Shown here one piece after another: positions 43,390-52,431 of a stretch of 64,000 bases of DNA (position 1 is the stretch's first letter; the number at the start of each line of letters is the position of its first letter). Location: contig OX438749.1 of NCBI GenBank assembly GCA_949316235.1, forward strand, positions 22,708,414-22,772,413. The letters are read 5' to 3'. The position numbers and the translations under genes are program-made. This stretch comes from Oegoconia quadripuncta. Lineage: Eukaryota > Arthropoda > Insecta > Lepidoptera > Autostichidae. The notes below the pieces were generated by a model. The model saw only the letters and a program-made list of their open reading frames with translations. It had not been told where the DNA came from and made no database searches.

Positions 43390-43646
43390 TCTAACTAATA
43401 TTATATAAACGCGAAAGTTTCGATGTGCATGTGTTTGTGTGTTTATTTGTTAGTTTGTTTGCTCAATCACGGCGAAACGGATAAACGGATTTGATTGAAA
43501 TTTGGTATATAGGTAGAACATACTCTGGATTAAAACATGGGATACTTTTTATCCCGATAAAAAGTATTATTTATCCGTTCCCGCGGAATAATAAATTTCC
43601 GCGAAAAAGTTATTCAACGCAGGCGAAGCCGCGGGCGGAAAGCTAG
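43390..43646 (+). mobile_element. Non-autonomous Helitron-like element, intact (257 bp)
   Basis: TCTAACTAATATTATATAAA at the 5' end, AATCACGGCGAAACGGATAA inside, and GCGAAGCCGCGGGCGGAAAG CTAG at the 3' end, between A (43389) and T (43647). It interrupts a repeat H copy starting at 43345. Confidence 0.85.
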
Positions 43647-43660
43647 TTTCTTTAATATAA

Positions 43661-44836
43661 AAAACAGCTATAATAAGACTAAGGGCATTCGATTTTGTTG
43701 ATCACTCGATACTCTTGAATAAGTTGAACTTGTATGGTATCAGAGGAAAGGCACTTGACTGGATTCAAAGTTACTTGATGGACAGAGCGCAATGTGTAGA
43801 AATAACAAAAGTCGTAGAAACAAAACAAAAAATGTTAATAAAGAAAAAGTTTAAATCTCATTCCTTAATAAATAAAACAGGAGTACCTCAGGGAAGTATC
43901 CTGGGTCCACTGCTATTTCTCCTCTACATTAATGATCTGCCCAACGCTATCACTTTCAAAGAAGATCTGCCAAAGGTAATACTAAATGAATGCGTACTAT
44001 TCGCTGACGATACAACTTTAATAATAAAATGTGACACCATAAAATCATTCGAACAAAAGGTAAATAAAGCGTTGAGGGATACTGTAGAATGGTTGAATTC
44101 CAATAACCTACACGTAAATTTAAACAAGACTAGAGCCATGCAATTTCTATCCTATAACTGTAATCCAATTCCCCTAAAGATCTGCTACAATGATTCTAAA
44201 ATAGAAATAGCAAATACATTTAAATTTTTAGGTATAAATATTGACAAAAACTTAAACTGGAAATCTCATATTGACCTTGTTTGCGGAAAACTTGATTCCT
44301 TCGTTTTCGCATTAAAAAGGCTGAGGCAAACGGTATCTACAGAAGCAGCATTGATGGCATACCATGGATACGTCTCATCAGTCTTAAGCTACGGTTTATT
44401 ATTATGGGGTAACTCTGTTGATAATGAGAGAGCTTTCAAGTTGCAGAAAAAATGTGTCCGTGTATTAGATAACGCGTGGATTCTAGACAGCTGTAAGCCT
44501 TTGTTCAAAAAATATAAAATTCTTCCGTTACCTTGTATGTACATAAAAGACGCGTGTCTTTTTGTGAAAACCAATTTTAAATATTTTAATAAGCGTAGTG
44601 AGACTAGTGATAGACATACAAGAGCACAATACTGTAACCTATTGTATAAACCTCCTTGCCGCAAATACGTTTATGAAAAGAATGTTTATAACATGTGTAT
44701 AATATTATATAACAATCTGCCTGACGAAATAAAATTTGATAATGACAAAATGTTTAAAATTCGATTGATACAATGGCTTCAGGCAAAGTGTTTCTATGAT
44801 ATTAAGGAATATTTAAATTATAAGAATGCTATGTAA
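43661..44836 (+). CDS. Non-LTR retrotransposon reverse transcriptase, open but 5'-truncated
   Basis: The frame is open from 43661; the first LINE residues are RAFDFVDHSILLNKLNLYGI (motif A, catalytic Asp at 43691). Counting from the TTG at 43715, residues 56-76 are motif B (GVPQGSILGPLLFLLYINDL P) and 96-99 motif C (FADD in VLFADDTTLIIK). Motif D/E-like NSNNLHVNLNKTRAMQF and FKFLGINIDKNLNWKSHI follow. The C-terminus (RAQYCNLLYKPPCRKYVYEK; LYNNLPDEIK) is the kind seen in CR1/Jockey-like arthropod LINEs. The endonuclease, fingers and ORF1 are missing. There is no internal stop, so the insertion looks recent. Catalytic residues appear intact, but it has no start of its own. Confidence 0.9.
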   Translation, partial: KTAIIRLRAFDFVDHSILLNKLNLYGIRGKALDWIQSYLMDRAQCVEITKVVETKQKMLIKKKFKSHSLINKTGVPQGSILGPLLFLLYINDLPNAITFKEDLPKVILNECVLFADDTTLIIKCDTIKSFEQKVNKALRDTVEWLNSNNLHVNLNKTRAMQFLSYNCNPIPLKICYNDSKIEIANTFKFLGINIDKNLNWKSHIDLVCGKLDSFVFALKRLRQTVSTEAALMAYHGYVSSVLSYGLLLWGNSVDNERAFKLQKKCVRVLDNAWILDSCKPLFKKYKILPLPCMYIKDACLFVKTNFKYFNKRSETSDRHTRAQYCNLLYKPPCRKYVYEKNVYNMCIILYNNLPDEIKFDNDKMFKIRLIQWLQAKCFYDIKEYLNYKNAM

Positions 44837-44952
44837 AGTGTCACAAATCATATTTTGCACATCTGCATGCAGATTGAATACATGATTCCTAAAATTCTTA
44901 TCAGACCTTGTAAACTGTATTCTGGCAAATAAATAATTTCTTTCTTTCTTCT
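44837..44952 (+). mobile_element. 3' UTR and (TTTC)n tail of the LINE at 43661
   Basis: TTGTAAACTGTATTCTGGCA, AATAAATAATTTC, then TTTC repeats. The same tail occurs alone at 19860-19912. Confidence 0.8.
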
Positions 44953-45025
44953 TTCTTTCTGGACACACACCATACACACACACAACGCCGTCAAACACAT
45001 TGCACCCGTCGTTTTACGTCTGGGG
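44953..45025 (-). repeat. Repeat H fragment
   Basis: CACACACACAACGCCGTCAA and ACCCGTCGTTTTACGTCTGG, with a short CA run at the same relative place as the 13.5-kb microsatellite. Confidence 0.7.
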
Positions 45026-45060
45026 TTAAAAACTATCATAAAATTGTGCAAAATTGTCCC

Positions 45061-45388
45061 ATCTTTCGTGATATTAGTATGTGTATGTAGGTTTATAGTA
45101 TATATATTTAAATTATGTTATGTATATATTTCGCAGTAGGTATATGTAATATATTTAGTGTAAGTTTATTATTAAGTTATCTTTTCTTTTTTTATTTGTT
45201 TTATTATTCGTTATAGGATTTTTTCTTTTGCACACAATTTACTGCTAAACCCCAAATTTACTAAGTTTCCTATGTCAATGCTCAGGTTGGCTGGAAGAGA
45301 TCTCTTAAAGAGATAAGTCCACCTTTGTACGTGACCTATTGTTTGTACACTGTTATTGTAATATTTTGGTGCAATAAAGAATAAAAAA
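45061..45388 (+). mobile_element. LINE beta-prime 3' UTR (uninterrupted copy)
   Basis: 45113-45175 is the empty-site partner of the Helitron-like insertion at 9705. Hairpin ATCTCT-taa-AGAGAT at 45300-45314; ends GCAATAAAGAATAAAAAATG. Confidence 0.75.
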
Positions 45389-45560
45389 TGGCCGCCAAGT
45401 AGCAATGTTAATAGCATTGTTGTGTTCCGATTGTCAGAGATAAGATAGCCAGTCCCCAAATATGTTGGAGTTTCCGGGTCAGTACGCTTCCACCTTCGAC
45501 CTCATCTTCACTTAACATCAGAGGTGGTTGAGGTCAAGTATCATCCCGTTGTGTATTAAA
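45389..45560 (+). mobile_element. SINE B 3' part
   Basis: GCCGCCAAGTAGCAATG through CCCGTTGTGTATTAAA. Borders repeat K directly. Confidence 0.8.
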
Positions 45561-45579
45561 AAAATAATGGCTGGCTGTT

Positions 45580-45810
45580 ATAAAATTTTTCACTATGAAA
45601 ATGATACCATCTGTAGGCAAAACACGGCACACGTCACAAAGAAAGACGAAGAAGATTTTGGTTTAAAATCAAATCACACCTTGTGATATGCCATGTCACC
45701 CACCACTAAACCATAACAAGAGATAGAGCTCAGGTTCACAACTTTTTGCCGCGGCGGCGCTGCGTATGCGCAACTAACATGCGACCTGCTGATGCAAGTG
45801 CGTGTCGGGT
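45580..45810 (-). repeat. Repeat K, second copy
   Basis: Inverse of 34735-34920 with similar ends, about 11 kb away. Confidence 0.75.
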
Positions 45811-45948
45811 AACAGCATTGACATGTCAGCTGACATGACGTCTTATGTGATATAGCGCCGGTGGTTCCTGGTGCACATCTGCCGGTTATTCATCGATCTC
45901 ACTAGTTAATAGACATAATAAATTATAAAACAATAATTAACGATGGAA

Positions 45949-46110
45949 TTCATAATTTGGGCAATCGTATGACATCGATATCATACTACGCGGCTTGCTA
46001 CAAGAAGTGAACTTGATGGCGACGGTGTCGCCGAAGAATGGCGCGGTGACGTTTACGGTAATGTTAGGTCTGCCCATCGATAAGATCATTCATGCCAGCC
46101 GTCAGATGAG
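45949..46110. other. Coding-like GC patch, both strands open
   Basis: Plus: open from about 45955 (LLQEVNLMATVSPKNGAVTF then TVMLGLPIDKIIHASRQMRT). Minus: ATG to TAA 46094-45949 (MGRPNITVNVTAPFFGDTVA then IKFTSCSKPRSM). No domain recognised; neither strand can be chosen. Confidence 0.25.
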
Positions 46111-46123
46111 GACCCAGTCTTTT

Positions 46124-46328
46124 TTTTTATGCGTAATGGGGTGGTACTTGACCTCAATCACCTGATCTTACACATATAAAACAAATTAAAGAGACATGTT
46201 ACATGTTCTACAGTATCCCGCCTCCACACTCCTCCCACTGTAACTCCTGTAAGCCAGGATCAACAGTGGTACTCGACACGGCGCCTACTGAAGGTAGACG
46301 GTGCCCTACGTGGCTCTATTGCTACATT
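46124..46328. other. SINE B scrap and unassigned sequence
   Basis: 46124-46165 is a SINE B 3' end (minus); the rest is unrecognised. Confidence 0.4.
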
Positions 46329-46656
46329 TTTTTTTTATGCACGACGATTTCGTATTGATCTCAATCACACCTGATGTTAAGTGAAGATAAGGTCGAAGGT
46401 GGAAGCGTACTGATCCGGAAACCTCAACACATTTGGGGGACTGGCTATCTTATCTCTGACAACCGGGACACAACAATGCTATTAACATTGCTGCTTGGCG
46501 GCAGATTTCGATAAGATGGTGGTAGCTAGCCAGGCGGATTTTTAAAATGCCCTACCACCAATCAAACCGAGTACTTAAACATGTACCCTGCTGGGGATCG
46601 AACCCGGTACCTCCGAATCGTAAACCCAATGTTGTTTACATTGTGCCACGGAGGCC
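46329..46656 (-). mobile_element. SINE B, full length
   Basis: T-run, ATGCACGACG, CACCTGATGTTAAGTGAAGA, GTGGTAGCTAGCCAGGCGGA, GATCGAACCCGG B box, to TTGTGCCACGGAGGC. Confidence 0.9.
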
Positions 46657-47097
46657 ACTATCTCGATCATTCAATTATGATCGATGTTATAATTTATGAG
46701 TGGGTAAATGGTCTGTAATTGTCTCCCTAAAGATTTAAGGTAATCGTGCCCATGTTCCATCAGTGGCAGACCATTACCTCATTCTGTTAAATTCCTCGTG
46801 TCATTCTGATATCCCATTCGCCGTTAATAGCTTGACATAATATGGCAATTGCCCGAGTTACCCTTTAACACGAGGCTGGCGCGCACCGTCGCCGTCGCTC
46901 CGTCACCGACATATACATACATAACGTCAGGACTTTATTAGGGGGTCCGAGAAATTTCAAACTTATGAGTTTAGGTGCTAATCTTGATAATTTAATATTT
47001 GAAACAACATCCAAGATTTACCTTGGGAATTTTTTCAGAAATGCACACGAGACAGGGTGTGAGCCTATCGCCCATGAAACGTGCAAGAGCATAGATG
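46657..47097. other. Unassigned spacer
   Basis: 46860-46905 is CpG-rich (GGCGCGCACCGTCGCCGTCG) without an assignable exon. Confidence 0.4.
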
Positions 47098-47588
47098 ATT
47101 TTATATACTTTATCGGGAAAAATATCCTATGTCTTAATCCAGGGAATGTTGTATCTATATACAAAATTTCTACTTAGATCTCTGACTTTTTTCTTATCGT
47201 TAACTCCCGCCTCGTGAACATTAGTTGACTATCTAGTGTTTCTAGTGATTGTGTTTTATACTATATATTAAGTATTTATATTTATATAATTAAGTCAATT
47301 AATATGATATTATTATTATATTTATGCATGCACCCTACCTGTTTTTCTACCTACAAATGTCCCATAGCTGTGGGTTGTATGGAAGAGATCGCTTTTAGTG
47401 ATAAGACCGCCTAATTGTGTTCTATTGTTATCATCAAAAATTATTGTAAATAATTTTGCGCGATAAAGACTATTTGTATTGTATTGTATTGTAAATTTCA
47501 TCCAAATCGGTTCAACCGTTGCGCCGTGATTGAGCAACAAACAAAGAAATAAAAACATCCAAACTTTCGCATTTTTAATATTAGTTGA
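47098..47588 (-). mobile_element. Helitron-like fragment split by LINE beta
   Basis: 47098-47170 and 47495-47588 are consecutive parts of the Helitron-like sequence. The flanking AAATTTC appears on both sides of the insert. Confidence 0.75.
47171..47494 (+). mobile_element. LINE beta 3' end inside a Helitron-like element
   Basis: From CTTATCGTTAACTCCCGCCT through ATCGCT-ttt-AGTGAT (47388-47402), GCGCGATAAAGA, to (TATTG)n. AAATTTC target duplication. Confidence 0.8.
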
Positions 47589-48181
47589 TTGGAAAACGAT
47601 CGAACTTCTGGGATGGTTCTGGTGATAATACTATGTATGTAAGCTGGGCTTCTCTTCTATTTGAATGATCAACTTTTATTTAAGGAAAATGGGTACACTT
47701 TTTTCACGCTAAGTCATTTTTTTCTCTTGTTTTTGATATTAATAATTTTTATGTAATCTATCTGATGCATGCGGTGTTTACATATAATTGTTTGTACATT
47801 TAGCTAATAACTAATATACATAAGGCTTCATTATATTACTTCTAAGCGATGTAACAAGCGTTTTGTAAACCTATTTAATAAAATAAATAAAATAAACTTG
47901 ATCTGCAAGAGTTATGTATGATGCTGTGACATACGGACAAACAGACATGACGAAATCATTCTCCTTCGGTTCTCTTTTTGTTATTAACTGACGGAACCCT
48001 AACAATGCCCTACCAAACCGAGTACTAACCACATACCCGCAGAACCACAGTCTCCTTATCTGTAACACTAATCGTTAACATAGAAGTTCATTTGATTTGT
48101 GTCAGATTAGTGGCCCTCTGACAGTTGCTGTTTGATACCCGCAATAGGCCACCGACTTGACTTTGAATTGATACACCGGGA
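47589..48181. repeat. Unassigned, with the GGTTCCGT repeat at 47875-48005
   Basis: Minus strand CTAGGGTTCCGTCAGTT-like and ATGCTGTGACATACGGACAA blocks belong to a repeat related to 10140-10275. The rest is unrecognised. Confidence 0.4.
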
Positions 48182-49075
48182 CCGTTTCACGGTTACCCCT
48201 CCAAGAACGTCAAAGTCAAAGTCAAAAAATATTTATTTCGTAGGTTATCACTTGAAAACGTCACATTTTTTATCTTAATATTAAAATTATTGACATTATT
48301 GCTCATTCGCAAAGCAGAACCGCCTCCTTGGCTCAATGTAAACAACATTGGGTTCACGATTCGGAGGTCGCGGGTTCGATCCCCAGCGGGGTACATGTTT
48401 AAGTACTCGGTTTGGTTGGTGGTAGGGCATTTTAAATGTCCGCCTGGCTAGCTACCACCATCTTATCTAAATGTGCCGCCAAGCAGCAATGTTAATAGCA
48501 TTGTTGTGTTCCGGTTGTCAGAGATAAGATAGCCAGTCCCCCAAATGTGTTGGGGTTTCCGGGTCAGTACGCTTCCACCTTCGACCTCATCCTCACTTAT
48601 CATCAGGTGTGATTGAGGTCAAGTCAAACCCGTAGTGCATAAAAAAAAAAGATTCCCCAGAGAAGAATGAGCAAGAAACTCAAGGGTTGCTCTTTTAAAT
48701 AAGTTTGGGTTACAATTATATTACATTGTATAATTAGACTGAATATCGCCGAGCGGTCTATGTGGAACCTTATTATAAAAGCATATGTACATTGCCCCTT
48801 AAATGACTTAGTGACTTTGTTGGCTGAACAGCAAGTTTATTTTTATATCTGGTATTAACGTTATGTATCACTATTTTTCTTGAACGATTTAATATTTTTT
48901 CTTACATACATTAAGTTTTCGTAAATATATTGCGATGCTAATGTTAATATATTAATTTCTTTAAATTTATTCCTAAGAGACACTCTGGGGCCCAGTTTGT
49001 AAATCGCGCGAACCGCTCGTTTGTCCAAGAACTGACCGAACTTAGCGAAATAGAATACCATTTGTGGTGCTTGGT
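48182..49075 (-). pseudogene. LINE gamma 3' end with SINE B in its hairpin loop
   Basis: 49061-48861 encodes FGQFLDKRAVRAIYKLGPRV, SLRNKFKEINILTLASQYIY, ENLMYVRKNI, a classic LINE C-terminal stretch. The UTR follows, then stems GAATGAGC (48665-48672) and GCTCATTC (48301-48308), interrupted by SINE B, then a (GACTTT)n tail at 48210-48228. Confidence 0.8.
48309..48655 (+). mobile_element. SINE B, full length
   Basis: ACCGCCTCCTTGGCTCAATG, GCGGGTTCGATCCCCAGCGG, body, to GTAGTGCATAAAA and A-run. Confidence 0.9.
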
Positions 49076-49254
49076 TCTTAGACTCATGCAGACCATTGTT
49101 TAAACATGCATTGCATGTACGTGAAATACATTTGCCTATTTGTTAAACTTAATCCGGAACATTTTAAGAATCGTTAGGAAATTTATATCAGGTCTCAAAG
49201 ACGACAACATGGTAACCTGTTACATCGACCGCGCTTTGTTATATATTAATATAT

Positions 49255-49580
49255 AACAAACTTCCTGATTATTTAAAGCTGTTCCAGGGTAATAGATTTA
49301 AATCAGAATGAAATAAATTTTTATTGGATAAGTGTTTTTATAGTCTTAAGGAATATTTGGAGTATAAACTTAGTAGTTAATGAAATGCGGCTCTTGTAAT
49401 AATGACAATAATTACATAGATTATTATTATTATTAGTTTTTAAATGAATGTTATTTTTTATTATCTTGTATTGTTATTTTGTAAATATTTGCACACCTGC
49501 TTGCATGTTGGATACATTTACTGGAATTCTTAATTTTATATCTTTAAATTGTATGTATTCTTGCAAATAAATGATTGATT
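49255..49580 (+). pseudogene. LINE 3' end
   Basis: KLPDYLKLFQGNRFKSE, one TGA, then NKFLLDKCFYSLKEYLEYKL, stop; UTR ending GCAAATAAATGATTGATTG. C-terminus parallels LPDEIKFDN...YDIKEYLNYK of the LINE at 43661. Confidence 0.75.
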
Positions 49581-50004
49581 GATGATTGACTGCACCACGA
49601 ATGAGTTTAATGTCGTATTTTAGTTACTGGCGATCGCTATATAGATGCGCATGCTTGGCTCGACCGCAGCGCAGGCGCATTGCGGTTGGCTGCAATAGTT
49701 GCAATTGCGACACGCTCCAACTGACGAAATAGTATCTTTACACAAAGCTGTACTCAGATGAGATTGGTATTTGTCTCGGCTGATTGCAGTCCATTTGATG
49801 TTGGATGTGTAAGTATATTGCATGGTGGTAAGACCCCTCACTCTTCGAAAGTACGTGGAAAGAGTAATCCGTATCTTAGTGACAAAAAAATTTGAAAAAG
49901 TGACACAACATATTTATATACCGATATTACAAATTAATAATATCTGTTATTTGGTTTCAAGAAATAAAAATTATGGGCTAAAGTAATAGTAAATTCTCGT
50001 GGCT
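49581..50004. other. Unassigned spacer
   Basis: 49640-49720 is CpG-richer; no splice-framed exon found. Confidence 0.35.
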
Positions 50005-50052
50005 CACACACACACACACACGCACACGCACACGCACACGCGCACACACTCA

Positions 50053-50112
<60 letters not shown>
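50005..50112. repeat. (CA)n microsatellite
   Basis: About 108 bp of CA with interspersed CACG units in the first half. Confidence 0.95.
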
Positions 50113-50117
<5 letters not shown>

Positions 50118-50519
50118 CTTGGATACCATCTACGATCTTTCTCTCATACCATACAAATAATCAATTCCCTTTCTATTTTAAGTTTCAGTTATTTTTAATT
50201 AAAACTTGTACATTTATTTTTAAATACAATTTACGTAACGGTACTAACCAGTCTTGGAGATTGTACGGAACATTATAACTTACCTGAAACAAATAAAATA
50301 CACATTAGCATAAGTACATATTATAGTAACGTGGTACCATCAATGGCATGATGACGTAACACTACCGTTTTACCGGAGATGGGAACGCAGCTAGAGCTTA
50401 TACTGGAAGTCATACGGTTAAGTAGCTTCCATGATATTACTTGTATATAACAATTTTAAAGAACATTATTTTAATGATAATGGCTGTGTTCACATTAAAT
50501 CTCAATCCTGCTATAAAAA
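50113..50519. other. Unassigned spacer
   Basis: A good minus acceptor (tttgtttcag at about 50283) precedes only a short AT-rich open stretch. Confidence 0.35.
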
Positions 50520-50733
50520 TCCTGGGAATCGAACCCGGACCTCCCAAATTGGGAGACCGCGTCATAACCGCTGAGCCACAGGCGCTTAAAAAATATCCTA
50601 TGTCTTAATCCAGGTTATATTCTACCTATATATACCAAATTTTATGCAAATCTATTCACCACTTTCGCCGTTATTGATCAACAAATAAACAAACAAATAT
50701 CCAAACTTTTGAATTTATAATATTACATAGATT
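50520..50733 (-). mobile_element. SINE C head inside a Helitron-like fragment
   Basis: 50520-50588 is the SINE C head (GGGAATCGAACCCGGACCTC). 50589-50733 continues as the Helitron-like 5' part, junction GGATATTTTTTAAGCG on the minus strand. Confidence 0.8.
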
Positions 50734-51084
50734 ATAGCGGTGTGGCTCTTCCCTCCTGTGTCCGTGTCTTAACCGCTGAGCTACCAAACGCTCCTATAAA
50801 TTAAGTAATTTGCTGTAATGTCAATTAAAAATAATATTATTGAAATATGAATCAAAATTCAAATTGGTTCAACTTAGGTATCACATATAACTTATAACAC
50901 ACATATAATCTAAATTTACATTCAAAAAATCATTTAAATCTTTCATACTCGATTTTCAAAAACTAGATGTTCCGAAAAAAGATCGAGCGTTGCTGTCGCT
51001 ATAAGATCTGAAAGTTAAACTGTTTCACTTATTTACATCCTGCTCAACTTATTTAATTTATTTATTATTTTATTTTTATTTAAT
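50734..51084. other. Unassigned AT-rich spacer
   Basis: Nothing recognised. Confidence 0.4.
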
Positions 51085-51530
51085 ACAATACAATACAATA
51101 CAAATACTCTTTATTGCGCAAAAAATTTCCAATAATTTAATCTAATTTAATTAATAATCATATTATTATTTTTATTGCTTACCAGAATCTGTGTAAAACT
51201 TATTATTACTAATATAACATTAATATTAATTTGTACTGAGGGTTATTTAGAAATATTGTACCCGTCTCCCTCTTTAAGGGTAATAGCTGAAAATCAGTGT
51301 TTTGCTCTTGAGCAATCCGACACTGAGCTATGGCCCATTTGTGCCACTGCAGCACACATATACTTTTATATCCCTATATTTTGCGTGTACTTTTATATGT
51401 TCTGTTTTTTTTTATTGCAACTGTACTGTAGTCTAAATTATGTGTATTAATTATTTATAAATAATATTTAATGTATGTGTGTGGCTGGAGAAACAAATAA
51501 ACGTTTATCTATCTATCTATCTATATAAAA
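51085..51530 (+). mobile_element. LINE beta tail remnant and a (TATC)n-tailed LINE 3' end
   Basis: 51085-51140 is a (TACAA)n LINE beta end (minus). 51145-51530 (plus) has the hairpin TTGCTC-tt-GAGCAA (51302-51315), CACTGAGCTATGGCCC, CAAATAAACG and TATC repeats. Confidence 0.6.
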
Positions 51531-51870
51531 ATTTGACCACTCTTACCAAATAGTCTAAACACTAAAGTACCTATTAAAAGCGGAAAATGTTCCGGACATC
51601 CCAACCATGATTTCAGATTTATTTGTCTACCTTGTCCAACATAAATTCATTTATAATAGATTTTCAATATCCTGTTAATAGTTGTAAAAGGATTTCAGAT
51701 TTACATTGATTCTCAGTGATATCTCTTTAAGTTGTGGTTCTGTTATCTGTTACTGTACTGATATATATAAAATAAAAAATACAATAAATCATAGAAAGGA
51801 AAATTTTAAAATTGTGTCGAAAAAAGAAGTGAAACCTTCAGCTGAATTTATATTCTTCTTTATAGAAGAC
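51531..51870. other. Unassigned AT-rich spacer
   Basis: Nothing recognised. Confidence 0.4.
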
Positions 51871-52060
51871 CAGCTTTATTTATCGCGGATATATTTAATT
51901 GTTTATCCCTCGGGAACCCGATAAAGATAGTATCTTTATCGGGTTAATCCAGGGTATATTCTATCTACATACCAAATTTCATCCAAATCCGTTCATCCGT
52001 TTCGCCGTGATTGAACAACAAACAAACATCCAAACTTTCGCATTGATAATATTAGTTAGA
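51871..52060 (-). mobile_element. Helitron-like element, 3' end decayed
   Basis: 5' end TCTAACTAATATTATCAATG at 52060. An internal palindrome (CCCGATAAAGATA / TATCTTTATCGGG, 51917-51944) replaces the usual middle. Confidence 0.7.
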
Positions 52061-52136
52061 TTAGCAAGAATTACACCGGCAAGAACCTGGATGAGTAAGA
52101 GGAGTGTAAGAGTTCAGAAGGCACCATCCCACACGC

Positions 52137-52376
52137 TTTATTTCGGAGTAAACGGTGAGACGAGAAGAAAATTGAGCGCTTCGCGGTCAAAAACCAATCA
52201 GTTTCACATACAGACATAATTATCCTTCCTCATTGAGATCATTTGAGTACAGGTTGTGGCCACTCTCACTGCTCGTCTGCGCCCGCGCAGGCCGTTGAAA
52301 CGGAAAGCGGTTCGGTGACATGCCGGCCGGTGGGCACGCGACCACCACGGACATGGAAGGTTTTACTGCAACCTGC
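52137..52376 (-). other. Candidate terminal exon of a second host gene
   Basis: After a pyrimidine-bearing acceptor (cacgtctgcag) the minus frame reads VAVKPSMSVVVACPPAGMSP, NRFPFQRPARAQTSSESGHN, LYSNDLNEEG, TAA at 52221-52219. AATAAA (52142-52137) follows ~80 bases later. GC-rich with mixed composition. Could also be a retroelement end; no domain. The plus strand is partly open too. Confidence 0.35.
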
Positions 52377-52431
52377 AGACGTGGCACGGTCACACAGGAG
52401 GGAATAGTCACACCGCTATAATCTAACTAAT

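Noticed and set aside
49641..49720. CpG-rich patch with GCGCATGC as a promoter
   Set aside because: Weaker than the one at 41740 and without a full NRF1-type palindrome.
50280..50300. Minus-strand acceptor tttgtttcag as the start of an exon
   Set aside because: The following sequence is AT-rich and stops soon; a lone acceptor is expected by chance.
51175..51450. Hydrophobic 91-codon plus frame resembling a membrane protein
   Set aside because: It overlaps a LINE 3' UTR with a hairpin and TATC tail; hydrophobicity follows from T-rich DNA.
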